The notes under the pieces: model-generated
What the model saw: the letters and a program-made list of their open reading frames with translations, nothing else
Told to the model about the DNA's origin: nothing
Database searches by the model: none
NCBI GenBank assembly: GCA_018127085.1
Contig: CM030730.1
Span: forward strand, 275,501 to 339,500
Direction of reading: 5' to 3'
Source of the DNA: Pneumocystis sp. 'macacae'
Lineage: Eukaryota > Ascomycota > Pneumocystomycetes > Pneumocystales > Pneumocystaceae
Length of the DNA stretch: 64,000 bases
Made by a program: the position numbers and the translations under genes
Part shown: positions 34,280-46,523 of the stretch, one piece after another
Layout: every line of letters starts with the position of its first letter
Position numbering within the stretch: the first letter of the stretch is position 1

Positions 34280-34812
34280 TTCTTAGAAATACACGTCTTT
34301 TGTCTGCTGCTCGCTCCCGTACCGAATAACTAAGGCCCATCGATACCAACGTCCAAAAAACAACTCCACGCCCAAGCACCGCAAAAAATCCAAAATCCTG
34401 CTCCATTCCACATGGAAAACACCTCCTGATCCTCCTCCTGCCCCCCACATCCTCCTCACCCCCCAAAAAACCGCCTTTTCCCCCCTATCAGCACACCCAC
34501 ACACAAGTCAGCCCCCCCTCGCGACCTATGGCCCCTAGAATACTCCTTCTCCTGGAGAAGGCCTCCCAGATGCACCTCCCCCCACTGCTCCGTCCTCCCA
34601 CGCCCTCCCAGCCCCCACTCGCCGCTCCAGAGCCTCCTCCAGCCACTGCCCTCGACTCCTCCCGCCCCTCCGCCCTTCTCTCCATCCCACACAGACTCCC
34701 CGCAGCAGCACTGTTCCCCGCGTGTCCGAGACCGCTTCCTCTGACAATGGCGCCACTCAGCTGTCTACGCCGACTCTGTCTGCCAGCGCAGACCCAGCCC
34801 CCCCTCCCTTTC

Positions 34813-34985
34813 AAACCCTAACCCGACCCTAACCCTCCCTTTAAAGCCCTAAACCTGACCCTGCCCTCCCCAACCCGCCCCTCAAACCCTACCTTTTCCA
34901 ACCCTAGCCCTCTCCAAACCCTGCCCTCGGAAACCCTAACCCCAGAAACGCCAACCCCAATCCCAACCCTATCCCTGCCCTATCC
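34813..34985. repeat. Degenerate telomere-like CCCTAA tract (interstitial)
   Basis: Repeated AAACCCTAACCC, CCCTAACCCT, GCCCTAAACC and AACCCTA/AACCCC variants on the plus strand, hence TTAGGG-like and G-rich on the minus strand. Units are irregular, not a fresh telomere array. Confidence 0.7.
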
Positions 34986-35570
34986 CAACTCTGCTCTATC
35001 TCCGCCCAACCCTGCCCTGCCCACGGCCTCCCAGCATGGCCTCTGCACCGGCCCTCGGCTGTCCGCCGCACTGCCGCTGCTCTCCCTGCTGAGCCCATGC
35101 ACAGCAGGCCCTCCCCCGCATCCGCGACCGCCCCAAGACCCATCCCCGCCTCTCCACCCGTTGCCGCGGCAACCCCAGTGGGTCCCAGCGGGTGCCCGGC
35201 TGCACCTGCCGGGCCGCGCCCTCCCGACACGGGCCCATGCAGATCGGTCTGCACCGATCTGCACACCCATATTGCCGCGCTGCACCGCACTTGCACCGTC
35301 CTAACCAGCACTGCACTAGCGCTGCACTATGTCTCTACTATATGCATGCTTTGCACCATACGCATACACTCGCTGTGCACTTAGCATGCACTATGCTGCA
35401 TACTATGCCTATACTGCAGCACACTAAGTGTTTGGACTAAATGCTACAACAGTGCTGCACACTCAGCACGCTAACCACACACTCTTAGCGCCGCCGCAGC
35501 CCTCCGGACACCCGCCACGGGTTGCCTGTGCATCCCACTGCCGCTGCCCCCACCGCCCACTGTGCTCCCC

Positions 35571-35620
35571 ACATACACCCGCATACACCACGCATACACT
35601 GCGCATACACTGCGCATACA
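35571..35620 (+). repeat. Tandem GCATACACTGC repeat in the Con7 leader
   Basis: About four imperfect 11-nt units with the core GCATACAC, with related TGCAC/GCATAC motifs from 35280 to 35470. Confidence 0.7.
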
Positions 35621-35888
35621 GCCCCCCTCTTCCTCCCTGTCTGCTGCCTGCGGCTCCCGCTGCTGCCGCTTGCCGCTCCGCTTCCGCTCCGGACCACCCC
35701 CGCCGCACTTATAATCCCCGACTAGCCCCCCGCCAGCAAGCCGCCTAGCCGGCACAGTTTAGCTTTGACACCTCGCAAGCCAAGTCCGCGTAAGACTCCT
35801 ATGCACCGGTAGCCAGCTGAGCCCAGCAGATTCAGTCAGAGCCGAGAGCGTCGGCAAGCCGCCTGAGACGGTGGATGCCGCCAGGAAC

Positions 35889-37101
35889 ATGGATGCGTCG
35901 CCGCCTGACGAGTACTATGCACGGCCGGACGCCGGCGACCAGCGGTGGGCGGCATACAGCCGGCCGCCGCTGGGAGACGCGCCAAAGCACGGGGCATTTG
36001 ACCACGACACGGGCGGCGGGTTTGGGCTGCCGCCGCTGTCCCAGGCATTCAGCACATACCCACAGTATCCGCGGCTGGGATATGTCGAGGGCGGGTATGG
36101 GGGACAGGGCCGGGGATATGGGGGAGAGATGCATGGATACTTTGCAGTGAACCGGGGGGGAGAGGAGCTGTTTCCGCCAGGCCCGCCCTTTATGGGGCAT
36201 CCGCCACAGACAGGGCCGCTTGGGCCGGCGCTGGGGAGCGGGGCGGTCCCCGGTGCAGCGCCGGGGCCGCCGGCGGGGTACTCGGGGGGGCTGATGAATG
36301 GACAGACGCCGCGCGTCGGGGCGGGGTTTCCGGCAGTCGGGGGGGTTGTGGGAGACGCAGTGGGGACGCAGCATCTGTGGCCGGGATACAGTGTCCAGGG
36401 GGAGCGGGGGGGCGGGACACCCCCGAGCGGAGGGGTGTCCCGGGGAGGGCCGAAGGGTCCGGGGAAGATGAAGCAGATCTACTCGTTTGTCCCGTTGCCG
36501 GGGGCACAGACACAGAAGCGGCCGCGGCGGCGGTACGACGAGATTGAGCGGATCTACCAGTGCGGGTGGAACGGGTGTGAGAAGGCGTATGGGACGCTGA
36601 ACCACCTGAATGCACATGTCTTTATGCAGGGCCACGGGGAGAAGCGGACGCCGGAAGGTAGGGCTAGGGTTGGGGTTAGGGCAGGTGCTGAGGGCAGCAG
36701 AGTTCAAGGAGATCAGGGCGCTGTGGCGGGCGAAGAAGAAGGAGGAGATCAAGAAGAAGCAGGTGGAGGAGCAGCTGCGGCAGGAGGAGCAGAAGCGGCA
36801 TGGAGTGGGGGGGGAGGGGCAGCAGACACATGGGGGAGGGCTGCCGCATGTGGTGTACACACACATGGGGCAGGCGCTGCCGAGTGTGTATCCGTATGGG
36901 GGGGGACAGCAGGGGCCGCTTGGGGAGCAGCCACACCCGCACGGATACGGGGTGGCGGGGTACCATGCATCGCTACTTCCGCATTTGAACCAGTATACGG
37001 GGCAGCCGCAGGCGTATGGGGGGGGCAGGGAGTACAAGGGGCATGGGGAGGACGAGGACCGGGATGCGGAGGGGGAGCCGGATCTGGAGAGGGCGGGATG
37101 A
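35889..37101 (+). CDS. con7: Con7-like C2H2 zinc-finger transcription factor, in a GC-rich island
   Basis: Exons 35889..36657 and 36701..37101 (intron 43 nt) give 389 residues. The zinc finger (residues about 225-255) plus basic extension is the Con7 signature: YQCGWNGCEKAYGTLNHLNA, HVFMQGHGEKRTPE, then across the intron EFKEIRALWRAKKKEEIKKK. In filamentous ascomycetes Con7 controls morphogenesis and cell-wall genes; the role here is inferred. The rest is Gly/Pro/Tyr-rich, and codons are strongly G/C-ending, unlike all neighbours. The intron is G-rich and telomere-like. ATG at 35889 is the first in-frame start; an upstream ATG at 35875 is out of frame. The 434-residue frame on the other strand is a composition shadow. 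Confidence 0.9.
36661..36681 (+). other. G-quadruplex motif inside the Con7 intron
   Basis: Four G runs (3, 3, 4, 3) separated by CTA, TT and TTA lie within the 43-nt intron 36658..36700, directly after the donor GTA. The arrangement is telomere-like. Confidence 0.65.
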
Positions 37102-37424
37102 GGGCTAGTTTGGGGGGCAGGGTTAGGGGAGGGCACGTGATTATACCAGTATATATGGGGTGAATGTGATATATATGGCGAGTTTTGTTTTGATATTGTT
37201 ATGGGGTTATTTTGTTTGGAGTCAGGAGTATTGTGTAGAATATGTCGTACATATATTTAGGATCTGGGGGAGGGTAGGGTTAGGGTTGAATGGGCTAACA
37301 GGGGTTTTGTATAGACAGATGTTGAATATTGACAAATCTATTATATTACATAAAGAAATGGACAGCATTGGCTGCAGAATGCCTAACAAAAATAATACAT
37401 GTATTAAGTTGAAGAGTGAAGTAG
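37102..37424. other. Con7 / DBP2 convergent spacer with G-quadruplex motifs
   Basis: 323 bases between convergent genes. Two G-run clusters at 37112-37133 and 37266-37285 (GGG-TA-GGG-TTA-GGG core), and CACGTGATTAT at 37134. Composition drops back to AT-rich after about 37300. Confidence 0.6.
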
Positions 37425-39695
<2,271 letters not shown>

Positions 39696-40709
39696 TTGAA
39701 TAGTCTTTAAAATATTTTAATATAAACAATAATTTAGCACAAAAAATAAATATTTTATGCTCATTCAATTAATGAAAAAAATTTGTGATGAAATGATTTA
39801 CGAAAGAAAAATCAATTTATATAACAAAAATACCAAACAAAAAAAGTAAAAGTTAAATATAAATATAGTTTTTGTAAACTAAAAAAACATGATGAAATAT
39901 GATTTATATATGATTTATATATATATTGTGCATACTTTTTGAAAATTAAAAAGAAAATAAAAAAACATGATGCACGTCTATTTTATTTTATATTTAGCAT
40001 AAAGTACGAATTTTTAGTAGTTATATTTATGTCCTTTTAAACAAAATAGATTTTTAAATTATAAAAATATGAAAGAATAATAAGCTAAAACAAATAGAAT
40101 ATAAGTATATAAAAAACTAGAAAAAATAAAAAAACAGCTTAAAATGAAAAAATAATAAAAAATATATATAAAAAGTGTACATTCTAATTTTTTTATTTTT
40201 TTTTAATAAAAATAAATTTATTTTATAAATATACAATCATTTATAAATATGCAAAAAAGTAAAGATTAGAAAAACAATACGATTAACTAAAAATATTCAA
40301 AGAAGGATTTACATAAAATTTAAATACTGATTTTTAATCCTATATATACACACATCTAAATATCTAAAAATAATCTTAAAGAATCAATAAATTAAAAAAT
40401 GTAAAAAGATTATATAACTATATAAGATTAGCAAACATTATTATTTTTACAGCTTAGATGTATGTTTAGAAAAAATAAACAAAAAATAGAATTAGGCATA
40501 TTTTCTATCCAAATCAAATATATAAAATATTCAACTAAAAAAAATATACCTTTTAAGGTAAATATATCATAAAATTTATCATAAAATAATCAATTTATTT
40601 AAAAAAGTTTTTAATAAAAAGTACATAATATTTTACGTTAAAATTAAAAGATACGAAATCTAGATTTTCTCAATTTGAGTAATAAGGAACATTATTCAGC
40701 AAATGAAAA
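39696..40709. other. Divergent AT-rich promoter region DBP2 / RAD9
   Basis: 1.0 kb, extremely AT-rich with A and T runs and TATATA tracts (e.g. 39905-39925). No gene or RNA recognised. Confidence 0.6.
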
Positions 40710-42211
40710 ATGAATGCAATAGTTCCTGGTATTCATTTGAAAGATTTTTCAAAAGTCCTTCTTTGTTTTTCAAAAATTGGAGATGAATTATCAATTGAAC
40801 CTCGAAAAAATAAAGTGAAAAAATTTACGTAACATGGTTTAAATAATATATTAAACAGGTACTTTTATCTTCTTTAAATATATCAAAATCAGCCTTTGGT
40901 CTTATCACTCTTGATTGTTCAAAATTTTTTGAAAAATATGAATACCTTCCATATGAATCATGTAAGACATCAAGAACTATTCAAACATTGAAGTGCAAAG
41001 TGCAAATACGAGTACAAAATTTCCATATATACCTTTTAGTGATTAAATCTTTAGCTACTTCTTGCAATATTTAAGTATCGTAACTTGGAAAGCAGAGATA
41101 CCAAAAACATTTCTGTTCAAAAATGTGAATTAAAATTAGTACCTCCAAATAATTCAGAAGTAGAATGTCGTTTTATTATACGGTTTTTATGCAAGCATAG
41201 TATATTCTAATAATTGGAAAACTGGAATCTTAATTCAATAGACGTATTGAAAACATATAAAATAACTTACGAACAATCTCAGGCAATGTATGCTGTTTGC
41301 GACAAATCTTCATGTAAAAATAAATGGAGAATAAATTCCCGAATATTTAAAGAATATTTAGATCATTTTTCAACACGTGCAGAAGAACTTACTTTAATGA
41401 TACAGAATGATAAACTGCTTTTAACAAGCTTTACTGAAGGTATAATTCATAATAAGGGTATCTATTTACATAAAATATTTAGAAAGAGTAATGATTTTTT
41501 ATAGAAATTTTAAAACAACCAATACAAACGGCAATTTTATTAGATAAAAGAGATTTCGAGGAAATTGATTTTGAAGAACAGACAATCATTACATTTCCTC
41601 TTAAAGAATTTAAGGTATACAAAGTAATTTAAAAAACTTGGTCTTAAATGAAAGGCTGTTGTAGTTCTTGGTGACTCAATGAATACTATATTAAATGCTT
41701 ATTTTAATATGGGAGGAGAACCCATTTTATTCGAATTTGAAAAAGATGCTCTTTCAATTCGTTTCATCCTTGCAACAACATCTGAAAATACGCAAGAAAA
41801 TGCATCAACGTTTAATTGGAACAAATCCATTAATTCAAATAATTTTCATCAACACTCACAAAACCATACTCAAATAAATGATATACAATTTCTTAAAAAC
41901 GAAAATATTTCAAATAATGAAACAAATAATAATATGGAAAACTATAAAAACAGCACATATAATCATAAAAGGTCAGAGGATTCAATTATAGAAGTAAGAA
42001 AAATATACCAAATTAATATATTTAAACTATTTAGAATATTCCAAGCACAAATAATATAGTTGAAAATAATAAAAATTCTGAATACGAATTCAGAAATACT
42101 TATTTTGGTGAAAAAATAAAAAAAATAATGTAGTCATTAATGAGAGAAATAGATTCAGATGATGAAGTTGGGCCTACACAACAATCAAGTATTAAAGGTA
42201 TATTTGACTAA
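40710..42211 (+). CDS. RAD9: Rad9, checkpoint clamp (9-1-1) subunit
   Basis: Rad9 forms the PCNA-like ring with Hus1 and Rad1 that is loaded at damaged DNA. The frame spliced from about eight exons follows fission yeast Rad9: NAIVPGIHLKDFSKVL, FSKIGDELSIEPRKNKVLLS, SAFGLITLDCSKFFEKYEYL, FIIRFLCKHNVLKTYKITYE, INSRIFKEYLDHFSTRAEEL, LLTSFTEGIIHNKEILKQPI, LKEFKAVVVLGDSMNTI, FEKDALSIRFILATTSEN. The C-terminal tail is Asn/Ser-rich and ends DSDDEVGPTQQ...GIFD after a last 45-nt intron. This tail is where kinases phosphorylate Rad9 to recruit TopBP1/Rad4. Introns about 40-47 nt. Confidence 0.92.
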
Positions 42212-42307
42212 AATACTGTTGATTCTTAAATATAAAAAATATTTATTATATGATAAAATTTAAAAAATGCTATATATATCTTTAATAATATTATAAAAAT
42301 TATATTT

Positions 42308-43766
42308 TTATAATTTTTTCAAGATCTGAATATATTTATATTCGTTTTCAGTGAAATATTTAGAATACTTAATAATATTATAATATATACGATCCTTAGC
42401 TAAAATTGCATTTTGTCTTTCACATTTATCTTTTATGTTAGTTAAAGAGGTTAATGATTCAAAATTGAGTTTTTGTAAAATATTAAACAATTCCAAAATA
42501 ACGTTTTTAGAACCAATATACGTAGCTATTTCTACAAACAAATCAACTATATGTATATTTATTTTTATTTTAAGTTGTAGTGAATTTTTTAATATAATTT
42601 TTGCTATAATATAATCATGAAAAGTTTTATTTTTACTACAAGCTTTCATATAAAATAATACTGAGTCAAGGTTCAAATTATTATATTTTTGTATTATATC
42701 ATCAATTTTTTTGTCAATATTACTTTTTAATTCAGTGCGTAAAAATAGTCGAAAATAATTATAACAATTATTACTATCAGGAACAAAATCATAATTACTA
42801 ATTATAATATCCCAATACTTTACTCCTAAATATTCTTTTTTTAAAAGAAGACATGTTAATAATATAATATTTAAACCTTTATTACCAATTCTAATATTAT
42901 TAGAAAATAATGAAGATTGGGATAAATCAATGTCGTCCCCAAAGATATCCTTATTCCTTTTCAAAGGAGGTTCTAATCTTTTCACGCCAAAAAAAAGCTC
43001 TATCAATGTAAAGATAAAATCACAATCTTCAAAATTTTTTCCACGAAAAAAAGATCGAGATATTGAACATACTAAAGACTCATCTACAATAAAACGTTTA
43101 TTCTTCCATGATTCAATGACCTGCTTTAGCATTTTTTTTCTTAAATTAGATATATCCATGTCCATATTTTTATAACTCATAATATTAAATAAAATAGTAT
43201 ATGTTATAGTATCTGCAACAAGATTATTATCAGAAATCTTCCAAAAAATTTCAAATGCAATTTGAGGTTGCTTGGAGAGAGCACATACTTGAAGTATTGC
43301 ATTGGTATGAATAATACTCAAACGATCAATATACTTAGACGAACACAATGATTTATAAATATATAAAGCATGAGAAACACTTTTAGGATATTGGATATTC
43401 TTAGAAAACCCATGTAATAAAATAGTGAATGTCTGTGCATTTGGAAAATGTGCTCTTTTTTTCATCTAAAAATAATCTATCGATATTCATAGTATAACTT
43501 AATCAATGACATACTTCATTAAAATACTTTAAGCCAAGAGAAACTTTGCCAGAATTCATGCAGTAATCAATAATATGATTCCATGCAACTGTACACAATA
43601 CATTTCGACTATAACTACGTATTTTTACAACAGCATCTGTAATATTTCCTTGATTTACTAATGCTTTAACATTTTTCGACAATATATAAGGATCATCATT
43701 TAATTTTCTAGATTTTCTAATGCATTTTAGGCCTTTCTGAAAAAAATCTTTAAATCTTTTAGACAT
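42308..43766 (-). CDS. Pentatricopeptide repeat protein, probably mitochondrial (CCM1/DMR1-like)
   Basis: Exons 43766..43515 and 43465..42308 with a 49-nt intron give 469 residues. PPR-type helical repeats are visible: TVAWNHIIDYCMNSGKVSLG, then KRAHFPNAQTFTILLHGFSK, HTNAILQVCALSKQPQIAFE, and DTITYTILFNIMSYKN. The start MSKRFKDFFQKGLKCIRKSR is basic and could be a mitochondrial targeting sequence. The arrangement resembles fungal Ccm1/Dmr1-type proteins that act on mitochondrial RNA (for example 15S rRNA maturation), but the ortholog is not certain. Confidence 0.8.
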
Positions 43767-45605
43767 TCTTTTTTTTAATTTTCAAAGAATTAAAAAAAAT
43801 TTCGTTTTTTTTTCTTTCATATAAAAAAATTTAATATCCTATCAGTAATATTTATTATCCAAAACAGAAAAAACATAACATAATATTTTTTGAAATTCTA
43901 AGATAAAAAAGTTACTTTATCTTTTTTATCATTTTATCGTTTTCGATTACTCATTTTTAATATCTAAAATTTTCTTAAAAATATATAAAAAATTAAACTT
44001 TCTAAAGATATTCTAAAAAATATCAAAATTACTCAAATCATATTTAATTTATCTAAATTAATATTATCACTTTTAAAACTATTAAAAACAAGTTTTTACA
44101 AAAATATAAATTCAATAAAATGTTTTATTCAAAATCTTTTAAGTATAATAATACTAAGTAAAAATAAATTATAAAATGGAGAATATATAAAATAAAAAAT
44201 ATAAAAGAATTTTTAATAAATATTTGAGATAAAATTTTGAAAATTTTAAATCTAAAATAATATTATATTTGAAAATAACACTTAACTATGTACACTATAT
44301 AAAAAATCAAGTTTTTATATAGTTTATAATTATTAACTAACAAAATATCATTTGAAAAGAAAAATAGGATGTGTATGTCATTAATCATATGGAGCAAACT
44401 GTTTCATTATTACGCCATCATCCTAAATAATTTTAAAAAGTTTAAAAAAAAATAAATTGAAAAATATGAATAAAATTCAAATAATTATTTAAATAACATT
44501 GATAAATAAAAGCAATTCTAATCCATTTACAACAAAAATTAAAGTATTTATATACAACCTATATAGAAAAATTGATGTTCTTATTCACATACCTTCAACA
44601 AACTGTTTCATACAATATAACCAAATTTTGGTCAATGAAAATATTTTTCATATACTATATTTAGAGTTTTAAATGCGTCAAATATCTTTATAACATAATA
44701 ATAAATACTAAAAGAGAAAATTACTAAAATACCATTGTACCTACATCAATACTCATCAAAACAGACTACTCGTAATAAATTATATTTTAAAAAAAGAAAA
44801 TAAAACTAACTATTCAAATCCAAATCATGGAAAAAACTTATAATCCTACAATATATTGAAATCTATTAATTATTTCAACTTAAAAATAAACAAATTAAAA
44901 AAATATAAAAAAGTATAAAAAATAAAAGAAAAAACAACAAGCTCATATAAAGGTAATATATTTTTTATCTAAAACTCCATATTTTTTTCTAAAAATTGTT
45001 TTTTTTTTTTAAACATAAATATTTAAATGGATCTTCATAAAAACCTCAAACTCTAATTATTATAATAAAATAAAACATAAAATAGAAACGTGTTATTATA
45101 ATGTTAATGAATATAATTTCTTCTATTTCAGACCTACTATATGTTCTATTAGCAATACCATTACTGATACAACCTTTATCCATATATAACTACATAAAAA
45201 CTAAATACAACCAATTGCACGTATGTTATTTATACGTCCTATTCTTTATCAATTAGAATACGTATTTGACAAAGACATAAGTCCAATGAATATTGGAACA
45301 AATAACTATATATTTTCTAGAAAAATCTATCTTTTATACAATAATTTCATCTGTTTCTTTGGTTTTTAGTCTTTTTATTCTTTCTAAATCCACTTTTTTT
45401 CTACTATTGCAATTTTCCCTCTATTATTCCTAATACCATTTTATAACTTTGCATAATCATTTAAAATTTTTTCAAACTCCACAAAGCATATCAAAAACAT
45501 GATAATATCTTGAAATTTTCAGATATTTACCTCTGATAAGATAACCGAAACACTGTCTAGTCGTAATTCATCGAGTGCGCGGATCTGCCGAGACAATTAG
45601 ACAAA
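43767..45605. other. Long AT-rich spacer PPR / ISA2
   Basis: 1.84 kb of very AT-rich sequence. Apart from a possible small membrane-protein ORF at 45101, nothing is supported. Confidence 0.5.
45101..45280 (+). CDS. Possible small membrane protein (tentative)
   Basis: An ATG opens 40 codons, encoding ISSISDLLYVLLAIPLLIQP and then LSIYNYIKTKYNQLH, less AT-rich than the surroundings and with one clear hydrophobic helix. A good donor (GTATGT at 45221) and acceptor (ATTAG at 45256) follow; spliced, the protein would be about 47 residues, unspliced 51. I do not recognise the family. It could also be chance. Confidence 0.25.
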
Positions 45606-46421
45606 ATGCATTCTACTCTACGTTCACGGTTACATTGGAAACGTAACCGCCTTTTTCCACTCTTCCTTAGCTTTTCATCACTTAAGTTTCATTTTTCTTC
45701 TCTTAATCTGTTTTCATCACTTGATACAACCTCAGCAGGCTCTATCAACTTTTTCAGCAGTCTTATCAACAATACAAAGTTTATCGACAATACTTTCGAA
45801 AGTTCTAACAATATTAATGGGGAATCACTTGATTTAACTGAACGTGCAGTACAGGTAAAACTTTGCACGAGTTGTGCAAGATATTAAAGATATTCATTGG
45901 GGATAATTAACAAATAATAGCAACTTGTACATATTATTAGCCGAGAAAACAATCCACGGTTGTTACTACGTGTTCTTACAGAAAGTGGTGGATGCCATGG
46001 TTATCAAAATACATTTACTCTTACAGAAGAAATACATCCAGATGACAAGTAAGTTATATATAAGATAAAAATATGTTATAAAATATACATACATCTATAT
46101 TGAACAAACAATAGAAGATACACAAAAGCTAGAATAAAAGAACATAACATTGAAATGATAAGAATACTTATATATTTGAAGGATATTTGAAAAAAACGGA
46201 GCACGGGTCGTAATTGATCGCATTAGTCTTGATCTGATCAATGGTTCAAAAATTGACTATGTATCAGAACTTATTGGAGCATCCTTTAAGGTAATTGATA
46301 ATCCTCTTGCAAAATCTATATGCGGGTAAGACAAAAGTATTTATGTTTCATGTTTTCAATGTATACTAGTTGTGAAGTTTCTTTTGACATCAGAACACCC
46401 AAAAAAAAACAAAAATCGTAA
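45606..46421 (+). CDS. ISA2: Isa2, mitochondrial [4Fe-4S] cluster assembly protein
   Basis: A-type scaffold/carrier working with Isa1 and Iba57 in maturation of mitochondrial [4Fe-4S] enzymes. The N-terminus is Arg/Ser/Phe-rich without acidic residues ([20 protein letters not shown]), a good mitochondrial presequence. The core domain is split by introns: [80 protein letters not shown], and ICGCEVSFDI. The three cluster-ligand cysteines (GGCHG and CGC) are present, though the usual CGCG(S/T)SF is CGCEVSF. Introns are about 64, 133 and 44 nt; the 133-nt one (after PDDK) is unusually long. Confidence 0.9.
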
Positions 46422-46523
46422 ATATGTGTATATTTATAAATTAAGAAAAAATTATATTTCAAAAGATCGAAACTTAATACATTAACCAAAACATTCATCT
46501 TAATATAACAATAAATACATTGT

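Larger units (their letters stand above)
34280..35888. other. GC-rich upstream region and leader of Con7
   Basis: 1.6 kb of C-rich to GC-rich sequence, unlike anything else in the window. Long frames on all six strands here (for example 34488-34821, 34904-35316, 35428-35755) are composition artefacts. Contents: a telomere-like CCCTAA tract, a TGCAC/GCATACA-rich stretch, and the probable Con7 promoter and 5' leader. Confidence 0.55.

Noticed and set aside
34813..34985. A true telomere or contig end
   Set aside because: Units are irregular and genes continue on both sides, so it is interstitial.
34488..35755. Many overlapping open frames of 70-135 codons on both strands upstream of Con7
   Set aside because: GC-rich DNA has few stop codons. 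None shows a domain or plausible splice structure, and frames overlap on all strands.
35832..37136. 434-residue open frame on the minus strand over Con7
   Set aside because: Its Pro/Arg/Ser/Cys composition is the mirror of GC-rich coding DNA; the plus strand encodes a recognisable Con7 finger.
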